Shown in pieces: positions 1-13,115 of a DNA stretch of 64,000 bases; the first letter of the stretch is position 1; every line of letters begins with the position of its first letter. The notes below the pieces were generated by a model. That model saw only the letters and a program-made list of their open reading frames with translations. It was not told the DNA's origin and searched no databases. This stretch comes from Quercus robur (Eukaryota > Streptophyta > Magnoliopsida > Fagales > Fagaceae): positions 10,411,282 to 10,475,281 of the forward strand of contig NC_065535.1 of NCBI RefSeq assembly GCF_932294415.1, written 5' to 3'. The position numbers and the translations under genes are program-made.

Positions 1-139
1 GGTAGAGTTTTGAGGGTTGGTTTGTAAAATTTATTTATTTATTTTTGTAGCTTGATACGTCATTTTTTAAGTATAATGGTTGGTTTAACCCTAATTGTGT
101 CCTGCTATACGTTGGTGAAATCCAGTTCTTAGTTCTTAC

Positions 140-1988
140 CGCTTGCATTGTTCTACAAGCCTTGTTTCGTGATGACTTCATGTATGGAACGCTCAGTGTC
201 TGCAGAAAAAAATCTCAAAACTTAGTACTCAGGTACAAATATTGTATGCAATAAAAATTAATTTCACTTCTATCTTCGATTTGTATAAAGAGTTCCTATT
301 TTATTTTTATTATAGCTTGGGATTGGAAATTGCAACACCCATTGATTATATATTCTGTTTTTTTTGGTGGGGGGGGGGGGGGGGGGGTGTTTGGGAGGAG
401 GTATAAGGAACTATATCAAGTTAATTGCATTTGTTTGTGACACATAACATACAACAAAGACTCCTTAAAAAATCATATGGGAAGAAATTTGAAAATAACA
501 TCACTAATAAAACTAATTAGTGCTAAAAATGGAATCACGGGAAATTTGGTGACTTAGGGAATCATTATAAGTATCAAAACTCACCTCTGATGGTCGTGAT
601 CTACACTTCTTTTTGAGCTAAATTTTTAATCAATTTTGTTATATATGGTAATTTTCTATTTTGTCATGATTTTCAAATTAAAAGTTACAATAAGGATTGG
701 TCAAGATTAAAATGTACAGCCAATAATATTTGATTATGTAATTTTCTCAATTTGTTTTTATGATTTTTCCTATTTTATAATCTAATTTTCTAAGGTGTTC
801 TTTCTGCCTCATGATTTCTTTGCTATAAACTAGTGATTGTAGTCTCTTAGACATCCAGGTGATTGATTAAAAATAAATAAATAAATAAAATTCAGAGACG
901 TTTTCCATTCTTCTTTCTCTAATGGATTCCGAAATTCTCCTTGCAAATTCAAGAAACTCCATGGATTTAATAGTTTTATTCTTGAGATACACGTGTTCTA
1001 TTTCTTGTGATGACTTGCTGCATTAGTTTAATAGATGATGATTGTCTATAGATTATCAGTAAATTAAGAGAGTTAAGCTTGACTCCTAGCCAGGCTGCTA
1101 CTGCAAACCTGTTTCCATGACAACAATCAAATTGTCTTGGTATATAGTTTGAATAACAATTAATGATCTGGTTTAATGTGGGAGGAATTTTTCATGAATT
1201 AATTATTGATTAAAAAATTTCAGAGTTTTTTTTTTTTTTGATGGATTCAAAAATTCTACTTGTGAAATTAAGGAACTCTTTCATGGATTCAATGGTTTCA
1301 TTCTTGATACTGACGTGTTATTTGTGACAATCCACTGCATTAGTCTACAGATTAACATTGAAGAGAGTTAAGCTCGACTCCTAGCTAGACTTCTACGACA
1401 AATCTGTTTCCACAACAACAATCAAATTGGCTTATAATATAGTTAGAATCATAATGATTTGGTTTGATGTGGAACAAGTTTTCATGAACTTTTGGAGTTG
1501 AAAACAGGAGACAGCCTAATTGCATACTCATGATCTTTAAGAAAAGAAATACTACTTGACTAGTACAATGGTAGATAAACCTTGAATGGAAAATCTATTG
1601 AGAAGCCTATTTTGGAGATTTTTTTTTCAGTCTAACAAGGAGGATATCCTTATGGTCTTCCCAATCAATTAGAACAAACAATCTTGTTTTGTAATCCGAT
1701 AAAGTCTTAATATTAAGAGTGGCGTGGTAATTGATCACAATATTTGTTTTTATTGGTTGGGAATTCTATATATATGGTTTAACAGGAAGATTGAATAATA
1801 TCCCAACAAATATGTGGTGTTTAGACTTTATATTTATTAAACAAAAGTTCATTTATTTTCTCTTATCCGATATTCCAGATATCTAGTCTCGTAGATATAA
1901 TTAAAGTGCAGTTAGAACTTAGAATCAATCGCATACTTTCCTTTTCTCTACTCTCACATGCATCATTTATGTAGTCAAAAGGAGGGTG

Positions 1989-2032
<44 letters not shown>

Positions 2033-5000
2033 CCATTATCTTGGTGTTGTTTATTGTATTTTTAGTTTTTTTATTATGGCTACTTTTAGAGAAGACTGAG
2101 TTGCCAATAGATCAAGGTGGACCAAAATAAATGTATCTCCTTTTTTTTTGGGACATATTTTTAGTGAAAGTAGTACTACCGATCGAAATAAGTTGGAAAT
2201 GATTAAAAATGCTTACATTTTTTCACTTCATAGTAAGCTGATAATACACAATTATATCACCATAATGCAATTTTTTAAAGAAAGAAATTGGTTTTCTTTG
2301 TTATTTTTCTCAATTCATTTTGAATTGAAATATTCATCTGCCTCATGAGTTTTTGGGAGTAGATGTAAATCATCTGTCTTCTGCTTAAATTGCACAGATA
2401 TAATAATCTTTATACTACAATATATCATGCAATGGAACCAGAAGTTTAGGCCATGAAAAAGGGGGCTATATCCTACTAATTAAGTATACTCTAAGTTCCT
2501 CAAAAAAAAAAAAAAAAAAGTATGCTCTAAGAAAGACTAGAAAGTGTAGGAGAGGAGAATATTCTATAGGTTTGATGTGAGACTCATGTGCTTCTGGACA
2601 TAATGGACGGTTCAAGTTTTCAGATTATAAAAATATAAGATGTAGGAATTGAAGGAGCCAATGGTACAATAACCCTAGCACTCACATAAATAACAATATA
2701 TGCTTTTTCCTCATAGAAGCCTGTTCGCTATCTATATATATTATATACCCTAATTTGTCCGGCGGTCTCATCTTTAAAAAACTTAAGTTTCTTAGACTTA
2801 AAGAATTATTAGTATTCCTTAAGGATATGGGCCAGATTGTTAAGATAAGAAAACCGAGAATCAAGAAGAATGTTGGGAAGTTTAAAAATACCTCGATTTG
2901 GTTGTGAAGGAATTTGATGTACCCGATAGCCTCCATTAGTACCGATGCTGTGTCTGTCTGCCAGATTCTCCACCCACATGCAAAATTGACGTCATTTTGC
3001 ATTAGCAAAATCACACACAATTACATAAATGATAAATCTCTACCGCACTTTTTTTTTTTTTGAACGAAAATAATAACCTCTATTCAACTTATAAGTCATA
3101 CTGTAATTTCTCAAATTCTCTCAAAAAATAAATAAATAAATAATTGTAGTTTTTCAAACTATCTGGCCGACGTTTTTTTTTTTTGGATTCATAGAGAACT
3201 TGGGTTCTTAATATAAAATGGCCTAGACTTTAGTACAGTATTCTTATACATTGGATGAGATATGAGACTAATATGTAATGACTTTTAGGCATGTGTGATA
3301 TTCGCTTTGATATACCAAAGTTCTTGACCTAAATCAAACCCATGAAAAACTCTCTTGCACTAACTCACAAAATCAGTATGTCCATTAAGATGGTGGTGTT
3401 GATGAGCCATTGAAACATTACCTTGCCAAAGGGAGCCACCAATTGCTGAAGAGTTGCAATTCTATCTCCTAATTTTTCCTTCCTAACCTGGTTCAATACC
3501 AAGCCACGAAATGTACGCAATTAATAATTAATTAGCCCAATTATATTGCGAAATATTTACATCTTATTTATCTTTTGGCACCTTAAATGGTGGACATGAA
3601 GCGCGTGGCTCCAATCGCGATTTCTTGGATGCAGCTTGAGCTGTCTTTGCCTCCATCAAACTGCTGGGTCTCTTTTCTTCTGTTATTCTATTTGTGAATG
3701 GTGATGATATCTTTAAGATGAAAAGAGTAAAGCTCAGTTGAGCAATAATCGAAAGTCAGTCTTTAAAACCCCCCAAGAAAAGAAAAAAGAAAAGAGAACA
3801 TACTTGCACTTGCACATATTGTATAAAGCTGTAGGTACCCCTATCTTAGCAAAAAGAAAGGCTACTCTTTCGGTGCCACAAGTTGTTAAAAACATTTATA
3901 ATAAAGGGTCTCAGCTTTTCCAAATAACATCATTCAAATTGGATTCAGTAAATGCAAAATACCCATTTGCATAGCAATATATATGTTTAAATGTTAATTT
4001 TTTTTTTAATCTAGCAACAAATTTTGAAGTTATTATGTACCATGAAGATATAGTAGATTTGCTTATGTTGTGAATCATAATACCTCAAAACCTAAGCACA
4101 TCAAGTCATCAACAGAAACAACTATTTGCTCATGGAAAACAACTATTTGCTATATATAGTAGCGACCTTTAAATTCTAGGATTAAAATTTTGTTGTTGTT
4201 ATTATTATTGCTAATGGTTTTATTCAAGTCATGATGTCCCTATATAGTAACAGTAACTGTTGAAGAAGAAGAAGAAGGAGAAGAGAAGAGTACTTACATT
4301 ATTAGGGCTAAATGATGGCCTGTGAGTTAATTGCTGCATATGCATATGATCAAGACCAAAAGAAGGGCTCGCTTTAAATAATCCAAGACTATCATGTGAA
4401 GGTTGGCTAAAACTTCCACTGTATCTTTCTGGGGTCAATAGACTCAAGGCCTGCAAGTTCATGTCCAAGGAGCTTGAAATTTCTGATGATGATGGCGATT
4501 GATTCAAGTTGGAAATATTTATACTAGGATAAATCTGGCTGAAGTTCCCTCTGCTTGGCATTGCCACACCTCCAAAACTAGGACAGTTCTGGGCATTAGA
4601 ATAAAGCCCCTTGGTAGAAATGGTCTTGAGCAATAGCTTCTCACTAAGATCGTTTCTCTCATTCTTTATGTGACTTGTTGGAGTAAAATGGTAATCTTCT
4701 GAGGAACTGTGTAACAGTTCAGTGTATTTGCGGAAAGATTCTGAATGCTCTTCCTTGACTTTTAGGTCATGGGCAGACTGACTATTGGAACTCCCTGCAT
4801 TACTAAGCCAGTAAAAGCCTAAGTCTTGGACCATGGAATTGTTGAGACAAGGCGCTAGAATGTCATTATCCTGCTTAGATTCCCTTGGGTTTGAGAAAAC
4901 TCCATCGAAGTTTGAATTGAAGTTATTGTTCCTACAAATAGTTGACATAACTATTTAAAGATTAATCTGAAAGCTTTATCATGAAAAGTGTTAGTTCAAA

Positions 5001-5372
5001 GGAAAGTAACTAGTCCTTGTGAGGTAGATGGAAATCAAAGTAACAAGAAAATTTTAGGACAAAGCTTTAACTGCATATCAGTTTTGGTATCAGTATCACT
5101 GTCACATGATGTTTTCCACCGGTGTAAGTGAATCCTGTGGTATAAGAAGTCGGAGTCATTTATTCCAAATCCAATCAAAGAGAAAGAATGGCTGAACCTT
5201 TTGTAAAATATGTGATCAATTGAAAAACAAACTAACAAGTAAATTTAAACTTCTGGTAACTTTCTGCTTGAGGAACATCAAATCAGAAAAGAAAAAAGAG
5301 AAAAGGAAAAAGATACCAAACTCGAAAGTTCATTTATGATAGTACTTTGAATAGGCAAAAATTCATTATAGA

Positions 5373-5414
<42 letters not shown>

Positions 5415-5558
5415 TTGAAGCAAAACTTACAAAGTGACATTTGGGGTCCAAGCAGCATGGTTGCTTCCAACTCCATAGTAGGTTGGGTTGGCTAAAGAAG
5501 AAGACCCAACAAGCTGGTCTGGGAGCTGATGTTGGTGATGGAGATTTGCAGACTCCAT
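140..5558 (-). CDS. Atypical bHLH transcription factor, bHLH112/bHLH123-like (3' end off the window)
   Basis: Nuclear DNA-binding regulator of the plant bHLH68/103/112/114/123 group. Exons read on the minus strand: 5558-5431, 4931-4298, 3710-3582, 3487-3422, 2957-2892 and 199-140. All junctions are GT-AG and phases agree, giving 361 residues before the gene leaves the window. Exon 1 starts MESANLHHQHQLPDQLVG; the large exon 2 is Ser/Asn-rich. Exon 3 holds KKSRLEPRASCPPFK. Exon 4 (VRKEKLGDRIATLQQLVAPF) is helix 1, exon 5 (TDTASVLMEAIGYIKFLHNQ) is loop plus helix 2, and exon 6 (LSVPYMKSSRNKACRTMQA) is the segment after the HLH. The basic region lacks the usual His-Glu-Arg E-box contacts, hence 'atypical'. 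The last exon, expected to carry a GLCLVPLSC-type motif, is not visible. Family assignment is firm; the exact orthologue is not. Confidence 0.93.
895..1495. repeat. Diverged tandem duplication, about 300-bp units
   Basis: About 895-1200 and 1235-1495 align in order. Shared blocks include 'atggattc..aaattctactt', 'gagagttaagct(t/c)gactcctagc' and 'acaacaatcaaattg'. The units have many substitutions and small indels, so the duplication is old. Confidence 0.75.
2482..2531 (+). repeat. Poly(A) micro-insertion flanked by 14-bp direct repeats
   Basis: 'aagtatactctaag' (2482-2495) and 'aagtatgctctaag' (2518-2531) flank an insert of TTCCTC plus a run of A. One mismatch in 14. See the finding on poly(A) micro-insertions. 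Confidence 0.7.
4116..4151. repeat. 15-bp direct repeat flanking a 6-nt insert
   Basis: 'aaacaactatttgct' occurs at 4116-4130 and 4137-4151, separated by CATGGA. It resembles the poly(A) micro-insertions but has no A run. It lies in the bHLH intron between exons 2 and 3. Confidence 0.6.
5379..5412. repeat. (GA)n microsatellite in bHLH intron 1
   Basis: Uninterrupted GA dinucleotide run just upstream (in + coordinates, below) of exon 1; likely polymorphic. Confidence 0.9.
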
Positions 5559-5836
5559 GATGATAATCTTATTTTAAAAGGGCTTGAAAATCCCAAGATG
5601 ATAGTAGTAATTAAAGTAAACTAAGTAGCTAGCTTTGCTAGGAATCTCTCACTCTATTCAAAGAAAGACAGTTCAGGTGACACCCACATACCTGCTTGCT
5701 TTTCGTGGCCACTTTTCTCAGTTTCTTCTTTACTCTTTCAAGTTTACAGCTTATTAAAGTAGACTTGAAAAGAAAGAAAGAGAGAGCGTGAGTTTTTAAT
5801 CTCCACACCCCTCTCTCTGACTTTAATTATTTAGTT

Positions 5837-5880
5837 TCTTCTCTCTCTCTCTCTCTCTCTTATATGCTTTTATATAAGCA
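5837..5880 (-). promoter_or_regulatory. Candidate TATA box and GA-rich 5' leader of the bHLH gene
   Basis: Read on the minus strand, a TATATAAAAG-like box lies at about 5868-5878, roughly 310 bp before the ATG at 5558. It is followed by a (GA)n tract (about 5840-5860) that would fall at or just after transcription start. Spacing and orientation suit a core promoter. The start site itself is inferred. Confidence 0.5.
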
Positions 5881-6402
5881 CTCTCTGCAATTACAGGGAG
5901 ATGATTATACTTCTCCTACGCCATGATTAATACCCCTGCCTTCGATCCCAAGGCTTTCAACAAAGGTGTGAGAAGAGAAATGATAGCAACCATACTCTTA
6001 CCTTCTCTCATCCCCACATGTCCAAAGCTCTTATATAGAGCAATTGGGGTCGGTATCTAAATGAATCAGCAATCCGCATTTTTCTGCAGTGTTTTGTCTC
6101 CAATTCTGCCTAGTGAATGCTCACAATTCATTACATTTGCAACCTTAAAATGATGATGGGCACTAACCTTGTGCACATGTCTTGTACAGTTACCACTTAC
6201 CACTAATCGCTGTGAGATGGCACTTATGAAGTGTATTTAAATCATCAAATATCACACTTGGCTTCTAAAATTGTAAAGTTGTGATGGGTAGGAGATTGTC
6301 TAAGTCTAACTAGTCTATCCACTAAGTGCATGGGTCTAGGGATGGCCATGGGTGAGACTCGGTTTGAGTCCCGGGGGATATTTGTATAGTTTCTAACCAA
6401 GT

Positions 6403-6442
<40 letters not shown>

Positions 6443-9427
6443 AACCTTAGTCCATTCACTAAAATGGTTTGGTTAGATGAACTCACTTGCATGAATGACC
6501 TCCCCAATTAGAAACACAGGAATACTGTCTGATTGTAGCAACTTGAGAGGCATCAAGGAGATAATTTAATTATCAAACAAGCTTGTCAAATATGTTTCCT
6601 AAAAGGGAAGAGTGACATTTGAGACACATGAGCTATATTCATAGGGAATTGACTGCCAGAGGCCGAGATCCTCGCTATGATCAAGGTAATTCTCTAGTCT
6701 CACCGATGATGGTAACATCAACTCTCATTTTGGCCATAATTAAGATAATCGCTCAATTTAATAAGCACCATGTGTCAACATCAAGCATATAAATTCACAC
6801 ACTCTTCACCAAAATGAGGTATGAGATAACTATTATTATCTTACACCCTTTAGAATCTTTCCTAAAAAGATTATTAACTTAAGCATTGGACCATTTAAAC
6901 CAGTGCCACCTGATGTGACACAAGTCATCTTTCTTCTTTTTTTAAAGATATTTAGAGGTATTCTTTTGAGTTCATCATCGCTATTTTAGCTGTAACAGAT
7001 AATTCATCATCAAATTTTAATATTGTTTATCCAATAATTACTCTAAATTAGGACCTAGTTAGTTGCTAGAAATTTCAATTACTTAGGATTTACTAATCTT
7101 GAAAGCTAAAATTCATAAAAATTAAAATTTCCGAAAATTAATATTATTATTGTACTGATATGCTCATTTCTTAACTATACAATTTATAGTTTGACCATCA
7201 TGGAAATTTCTAAATGGCAAGAATGTTTCTGAATGTTGATAAAAAATAATTATGGGTGACATGCTAACATGTTTTTCTAAAAATTTTAATTATTAGTTAT
7301 TTTTTCTTTGAAAAAGTTGAATTTTAATGTCAATTAGTAATTCATATATAAATACAAGATGTACAAGAATATAGTGAGATTTCTTAACTGGAAGGTGGGA
7401 GCTAGTTAAAATCCTTATGTTTTACAAGAACTTGTATGCTTAGGGGAATTTATAATTCTCGGAAAATTTGGTAACAAAAGATTTTCACAAACTCTCAGCA
7501 ATTGAAAAATCCTAATGTGAAATATTGCACAATGTGACTATACCCTAAATTGTCACCAGACCTCACCCCAATAAAAATAAAATCATATCTCTCTCTCTCT
7601 CTCTAGGAGGGTTGGATGTGAATTGGCTTGTCTCCTTATAGTTCAGCGCTTCTGTATCTCTGTGTCATGCTGTCCCAACTTGAGCAGCATAAAAACTTTT
7701 ACCGACATGCCCGAGAATTTTACTGTACTGAATTTCTATCCAAATTTAGAATACTCAAAGTCAAAACCACTCTGATATTAATTACTACATGCGAATTGGT
7801 GTAGGTAATTCATTCAATTAAAAAATAGTGTATAAATTAGTTGGAATCACTTTGCCAAAAGTTATGGCCCATTCTCCCCCTCAAAAAAAAAAAAAAAAAA
7901 AAAAGTTATGGCCCATTCTAAATTATGCTGGGTGATATTTTCACATGAAAATGGGAATGTTGTAACTGTAGTAAATGTTCAAGTAGCATTTTTCCCCCCC
8001 ATTTTGAGGACATAACCCATGGTGCTGGTACTAGACAACTTTTTTTTCCCGGCCTCTTTTATAATTTGTTAAGGTGGTAAATTGTGATTGTAGGACATTA
8101 TTTTTATATGAATCCATTACTAGTCCATTTTTATTATTAATTAATCATAGTAGAACACATTAGGTTTTCTTTCTCTCAACGAGAGTATATATAACTTTTC
8201 AAACATCAATTTTACTTTTTTTTTTTTTTTTTTGGGTGTGTGTATGTGATCTTTCGACTTGCACATACCAAATAATTAAATAAACGAATCCCATGATAAT
8301 TGTGAAAAAAAAAAAAAAAAAAAGTGTTTGTAAACATTGTAACCAATGAACCTTTTCAAAACTATGCGTCTATTACAAGCAATAGTTACATGCCACAAAG
8401 CCCTGCCAAGCTTTACAAGCACGTTTTAGGCTTATTCTGGGCCATATATTATAGATTGATCATGGCAATTTTTCCCATTAGCTAACCCAACATTACTTTG
8501 TAACGTGATTGTTACATCTTACTTAATTTGTTATCCCATATTCTCATTATAACAAAGAGCCTTAACGCTGTTACATATCAGTATTTTTGGGGGTGAAAAT
8601 ACAATTTTGGCTTATATATACATTTTGGAGTTACTATTAATTTGGTCCAAATATTTTAATAATAATCAATTTAGTTATTATTATTTTCAACTTATAATCA
8701 ATTTGATTATTCCTGTTCCCATAAAAAATAAATAAATAAACATAGTTATTACTATCAACTTAGTAACAGAAATTGCATTACAAATTCAAAATAACAAAAA
8801 TCAAATTAACTATTATTAAAATATAAAAATCAAATTAATAGTAACTAAAATGGTTTCTCCACCTATTTTTGATTCAAAACACTCATTATGATTCTTGAAA
8901 GAAAAAAACAAACAAATAAATAAAATCTCCACGATATCATCAAGGCTCTGGCTGCAAACAAAAACGCCCTAATAAACCTAGAAGCAGTAGGCAGTAGCCT
9001 GTAGCCAGTAGCCATTATGTGCACCAAATTATATATTGTGACCTACACACCTTTACATCTTGTCACTGATGATATTTTCAAATCTTCTGTTTCGGTCTTG
9101 ACTCACTCACCAGTCACCCCTTCCCTCTATTCAGTGTGCGTGCGTGTCCGTACCTGTCAGTATTGTAACATATGCTTCTTTTTAAGGGTACATAGTAAAG
9201 AAGATAAAAACAGGGTTACAACAAGCACAAACATAAAATGAAAGGGAATAATACATACCATAAAAATACATTGAAAATGTGATTTTTAAGAGATGCTTTT
9301 AACTTTGAAAACGTAACTTAAAATCACGTTATTAGTGTATTCGGATGGTGTGTATTTGCACCAATAAGCAATGCCCAAAATAAAAAATGTAATCTAGGAT
9401 GTATATAATTTTTTTGGAGAGTTTTGA
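5881..9427. other. Intergenic region without a recognisable gene
   Basis: Upstream flank of the bHLH gene followed by AT-rich DNA. It holds (TA)n at about 6413-6435, a poly(A) micro-insertion at 7857-7919, homopolymer T and A runs (8216-8233, 8305-8323) and scattered AT repeats. The short ORFs have no recognisable protein features. Confidence 0.6.
7857..7919 (+). repeat. Poly(A) micro-insertion flanked by identical 19-bp direct repeats
   Basis: 'aaaagttatggcccattct' is present identically at 7857-7875 and 7901-7919. Between them are only CCCCCTC and 18 A. The perfect repeat implies a recent event. Confidence 0.8.
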
Positions 9428-9436
9428 TAAAAATTA

Positions 9437-10658
9437 GGGTAAATTCCAGAAACCTCCCCTGAGGTTTGAGGAAATACCAAACACGTCCAACAGTTGTTGA
9501 AAATGACCAATTTGCTCCTAAAATGCAAATGGCGTGTGACGCCGTTTAAGCACCGTATATCAAACCATATTATGTAATTTCTTTCTTCTTCCCGAATCAC
9601 ACAGAAAATCTCTCTCCTTCACGCCCAGAAAATCTCTCTCTTTTTCTTCACGTCAAAAAATATCTCTCTCAAGCTCAAGTCTAAAATTTCAGACTCGGGA
9701 CCAACAACTCCTCCACTGGAATGGTTTCAAAGCCGGTTTAACCACAAATCTCAAGCTATACTCCGCCGTTAAAAGCTTTGTGGTTGGGTTGCGAATCACG
9801 ATGAATTGTAGATGGCGATTGCTGGGTCACGATGAGTGGAGACGGCGGTTGCAAGGTCAGTTCGGTGAGCTGCCATTGTGGGTATGGGTATTTTTTTTTT
9901 AATTTTTTTATTTGGGTTTTGTTTGGGTCTGAGGTGTGATGTTTGATAGTTGGAACGGTTTGGGTTCGAGGAAGATGTGTGGGTAGTGATGGGTGGTGTC
10001 GTGGTGGACAGGGGTTGCTGGGTCACACGATGCTCGACGGTGGGTCCTTTTTTTTTTTTATTATTATAAATAATTTGGGTTTTGTTTGGGTTTGAGGTGT
10101 GAATAATGTAATGTTTGATGGTGGGAGTGGTTTGGGTTTGAAATCGATGGGTGGGTAGTGATGGGTGGTGCCGTGGTGGCCGGCGGTTGCTTGGTCACAC
10201 GATGCTCACCAATGGGTTTGGGTTTTGTTTTGAATTTTTTTTTTTTTTTTTTTTTGATCTGGTTGAGCTGATCTATGTTTGATTGCCTTGTGTGATATTG
10301 GATCTAATTGGGTTGATCTTGGTTTGATGGAGGGAGGATTTTTGTTTTTAGAATGTAATGTAAATTTTTATTTTTCCAAATGAGAATGTATGGTTTTGAT
10401 TTGAAAAATGGGTACTAGCTGAGTGATTTTTTTTTCTGTAATCTTTCTCAAAATACATGTGGTTTAAGCTTTCAGAGAGAAGCGTTTATGTTATGGTGCA
10501 AAGAAGAAAGTGAACAGAGAACATGGAAAAAAATCGTTTGGAGAGAGTAACGGCAGTACACGCTGTCTACTTGTTAGGAGTAAATTGGTCATTTTCAACA
10601 ACTGTTGGATGTGTTTGGTATTTCCTCAAACCTCAGGGGAGGTTTCTGGAATTTACCC
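9437..10658. mobile_element. Non-autonomous Mutator-like element (MULE) with 9-bp TSD
   Basis: The termini are long inverted repeats. The first 85 bases (9437-9521, starting GGGTAAATTCCAGAAACC) match the reverse complement of 10574-10658 at all but two positions, with weaker similarity beyond. The element is flanked by the perfect 9-bp repeat TAAAAATTA (9428-9436 and 10659-10667). Long TIRs plus a 9-bp TSD define the Mutator superfamily. The 1.2-kb interior has no transposase. It has two head-to-tail related segments of roughly 190 bp (about 9865-10050 and 10050-10235) rich in 'tttgggttttgtttggg' and 'gtgatgggtggtg'. ORFs inside it are low complexity and unlikely to be genes. Confidence 0.95.
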
Positions 10659-10714
10659 TAAAAATTAATTTCAATTTATATAGTTTACATTATATTATTT
10701 ATCATCATATTAAG

Positions 10715-10812
10715 ATATCAATTGATTTTTTTTTTTTTTTTTGTGAGATTTGAAATTCCAAATCTATTATTGGATGACCAAAAACTTTATCAATTGAGTT
10801 AACTTAACTTAC
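10715..10812 (-). repeat. SINE fragment, tRNA-derived
   Basis: On the minus strand it reads 'aagttaactcaattgataaa' (box-A-like) followed by a box-B-like 'ggaatttcaaatctc' and an A run (plus-strand T run 10725-10742). It resembles the fuller copies at 12950-13115 and 59849-60011, but is truncated. Confidence 0.5.
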
Positions 10813-11338
10813 TGTTCATAAATCAAATGTTTTCTCTCTTTGGTTTGTGTATGTGGGAATTTGGAGCCGTATCTGTTAGTGTAAACTGTAAAGCACTACA
10901 ATGTAGATCCTTGCTAAATGATGTTTACAAATCAAGTGCTTGGGTATGTCATTGCTGGGAGGAAATTACACATTATTTACTTGTGATAATAATTTGATTC
11001 GTGCATGAAAATCATACTCTACAGGCTTGGTAATATGTGTCAAATTTTGTCATCAAAACATGCATGTGGGAATTACACGTTTTAAGAAAATATGACCACA
11101 TCGTGATAATGATTGAGAATTTGAGGATATTGATATATAAAGACAAAGTAAAATAGGAAAAAAGAAGGAAGATCTCCCTAGCTAGTAGCTATTAGAGCAT
11201 CCTATTATCTACAGAGTGATCTTTCCTTAAAAAAATAATAATAAAAAAAAATCAATAATAATAATAATAATAATAAAGGGAACAAATGAGCCAATGGCAA
11301 CATGGGACGGAATGAATTGTTTCATTGGAGGCCAAAAC

Positions 11339-11391
<53 letters not shown>

Positions 11392-11392
11392 T
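11339..11392. repeat. (AAT)18 microsatellite
   Basis: Uninterrupted trinucleotide array of about 54 bp. Confidence 0.95.
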
Positions 11393-12949
11393 GACCATTA
11401 AAAAAATTAAAAATTAAATTAATATACAAAATATAAAACTAGCATCTATTTAGTATTAACATAATATAAACAAACAAAAAAAAAAAGATATAAATTGATT
11501 GTTTCTTAATATATTTTTAAATTTTATTGGATTTTTTTTTAATGTAACAATAAACAAAAACAAAGCTACCTAAATTTTACTTTTATGATGATAATATCAT
11601 TAATGAACAAAGCTACCTAAATAATAATCTATGTATTATTTAACTTTTATTTTTGAGTGTTTTGTTAATTTTGACATTTAATGTTTTTTTTTTCTATTTA
11701 TTTATTTATTTGTGTGAAAAATTACGAGTTGACCCATAACTTGATCAATTCAACCCATTCGCAAGCTATTTAGGATGACAAGTTTTTTACTCGAATCCGA
11801 TTAACCCAACCTGACCCGTTTGGACAAGCTTCTAACTTTGGTTATCAAATATTAAACAAGCAAACTTTAAAGCCATTATATATATATGAGAGAGAGAGAG
11901 AGAGCATTTGCTCCATAATGATTGATTTTTATCATTTACTAAGATACCAATCAATTTTTTATGTAAGTAGAGATTAAACCACAAATTTCTTATTTGACAA
12001 TAAAATATTTTGCTTTTTTTTTTTTTTTTTGAGAGTCGAAAAGGGTGGCTCACGTGTGTTATCACAACCGACCACACCCCACAGATATATCACCTGTGGG
12101 TACCACCAGCACATAATGGTGCCCGCGACTTTTGCTAATTAAGCTAATTAGAACTCACGTAATATTTTAGAGTTAAAGGAATTAATAATAAAGTGAATAT
12201 TACGACCAATAAACTTTAAAGTATCATTTTCAGTATCTTATACAGCAGATAAAAATAAAATATAACTTGCATGCCCTAAATCCCTAATTATTAATGCTAT
12301 ATACAGCAAAGTGACTCTTTTTAAATCTAGGAAATCCTCATTGACCATAATAGTGCTCAGTCACAGATGGATCATTCTTTAATGTTATTGTTTGTTTGTG
12401 TGTGAGAGAAAGGCCTAAGAGACAGATTAAGTCTGAATAAGCTGTCTTTCTCAATCAAAGAATAAGGTCTATAATATATAATTTGACCAGCCCCACAAAA
12501 AAAGTTGATGGGAGAATGTGAAATCAAAGTATGGGCAAGCTTCACTTTTCTTTTAGATCTTTCTCCTTTTACCCTTCCAGCATGCCCAACGTCTATTTAT
12601 TTATTTTTTAAAATTCTACTCAACTATTTTTTTCTCATCTTCAAAGTTAGTCTTCTTTATTGAAAGCTTTGTTTTTTTTCCTTGCTTTGTCACCTTTTCA
12701 ATATTTCCTAGACTCGCTTTCTTCCACAATTCATTTCAGTAAAGCTGCTTCTACATGAGATTTACAGTAGTTTTTTCAATTATTACTCTCACTTCCATGA
12801 ATTATCAAAGAATTTTACCAAAAAAAGAAGAAAAGAAATGATAATAAATTAATAATGCACATTTAGGTGATTATTTATTGCTAATAATTAATCCCATGCA
12901 TTTACAGCACACTGACAAATACTTGTAGCCATATCAGATGCAACACTTT

Positions 12950-13115
12950 TTTTCTTTTCTTTTTTTAAGAGTTTCAACTTATGAAATTTGCTTTTGATGA
13001 TAGCTATTTATCGTTAGACCAAGACACCATTCAGTTTTTTAGTGTAGGTGGAGATTGAATCTCAGATATTTTGTACAACCATCAGAAATTTTACCAGTTG
13101 AGTTAACTGAAACTC
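12950..13115 (-). mobile_element. SINE, near full length
   Basis: Reading the minus strand: 'cagttaactcaactggtaaa' matches a Pol III box A, and 'gagattcaatctcc' a box B. Then come 'ctacactaaaaaactgaatg' and 'gtcttggtctaacgataaat', ending in an A-rich tail (plus strand 12950-12968). The same order appears in the plus-strand copy at 59849-60011. Transcription by Pol III and LINE-dependent mobility are family knowledge. Confidence 0.75.

Larger units (their letters stand above)
200..2891 (-). other. 2.7-kb intron of the bHLH gene with repeats
   Basis: Intron between the helix-2 exon (ends 2892) and the next exon (starts 199). It contains a G19 run (369-387), a diverged tandem duplication (about 895-1495), a (TA)20 microsatellite (1990-2029) and a poly(A) micro-insertion (2482-2531). 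No further exon or transposon boundary was recognised. Confidence 0.75.

Noticed and set aside
2682..3020. 112-codon minus-strand ORF taken as one gene
   Set aside because: Only residues matching TDTASV...HNQIE (2957-2892) are real exon; the rest is intron read-through on both sides.
6330..6380. 'tagggatggccatggg' as a known-type MITE end
   Set aside because: Only one end seen; no mirrored terminus in the vicinity.
9796..10026. 76-codon minus-strand ORF in the MULE
   Set aside because: Pro/Thr/Lys low complexity created by the internal repeats; no start context or domain.
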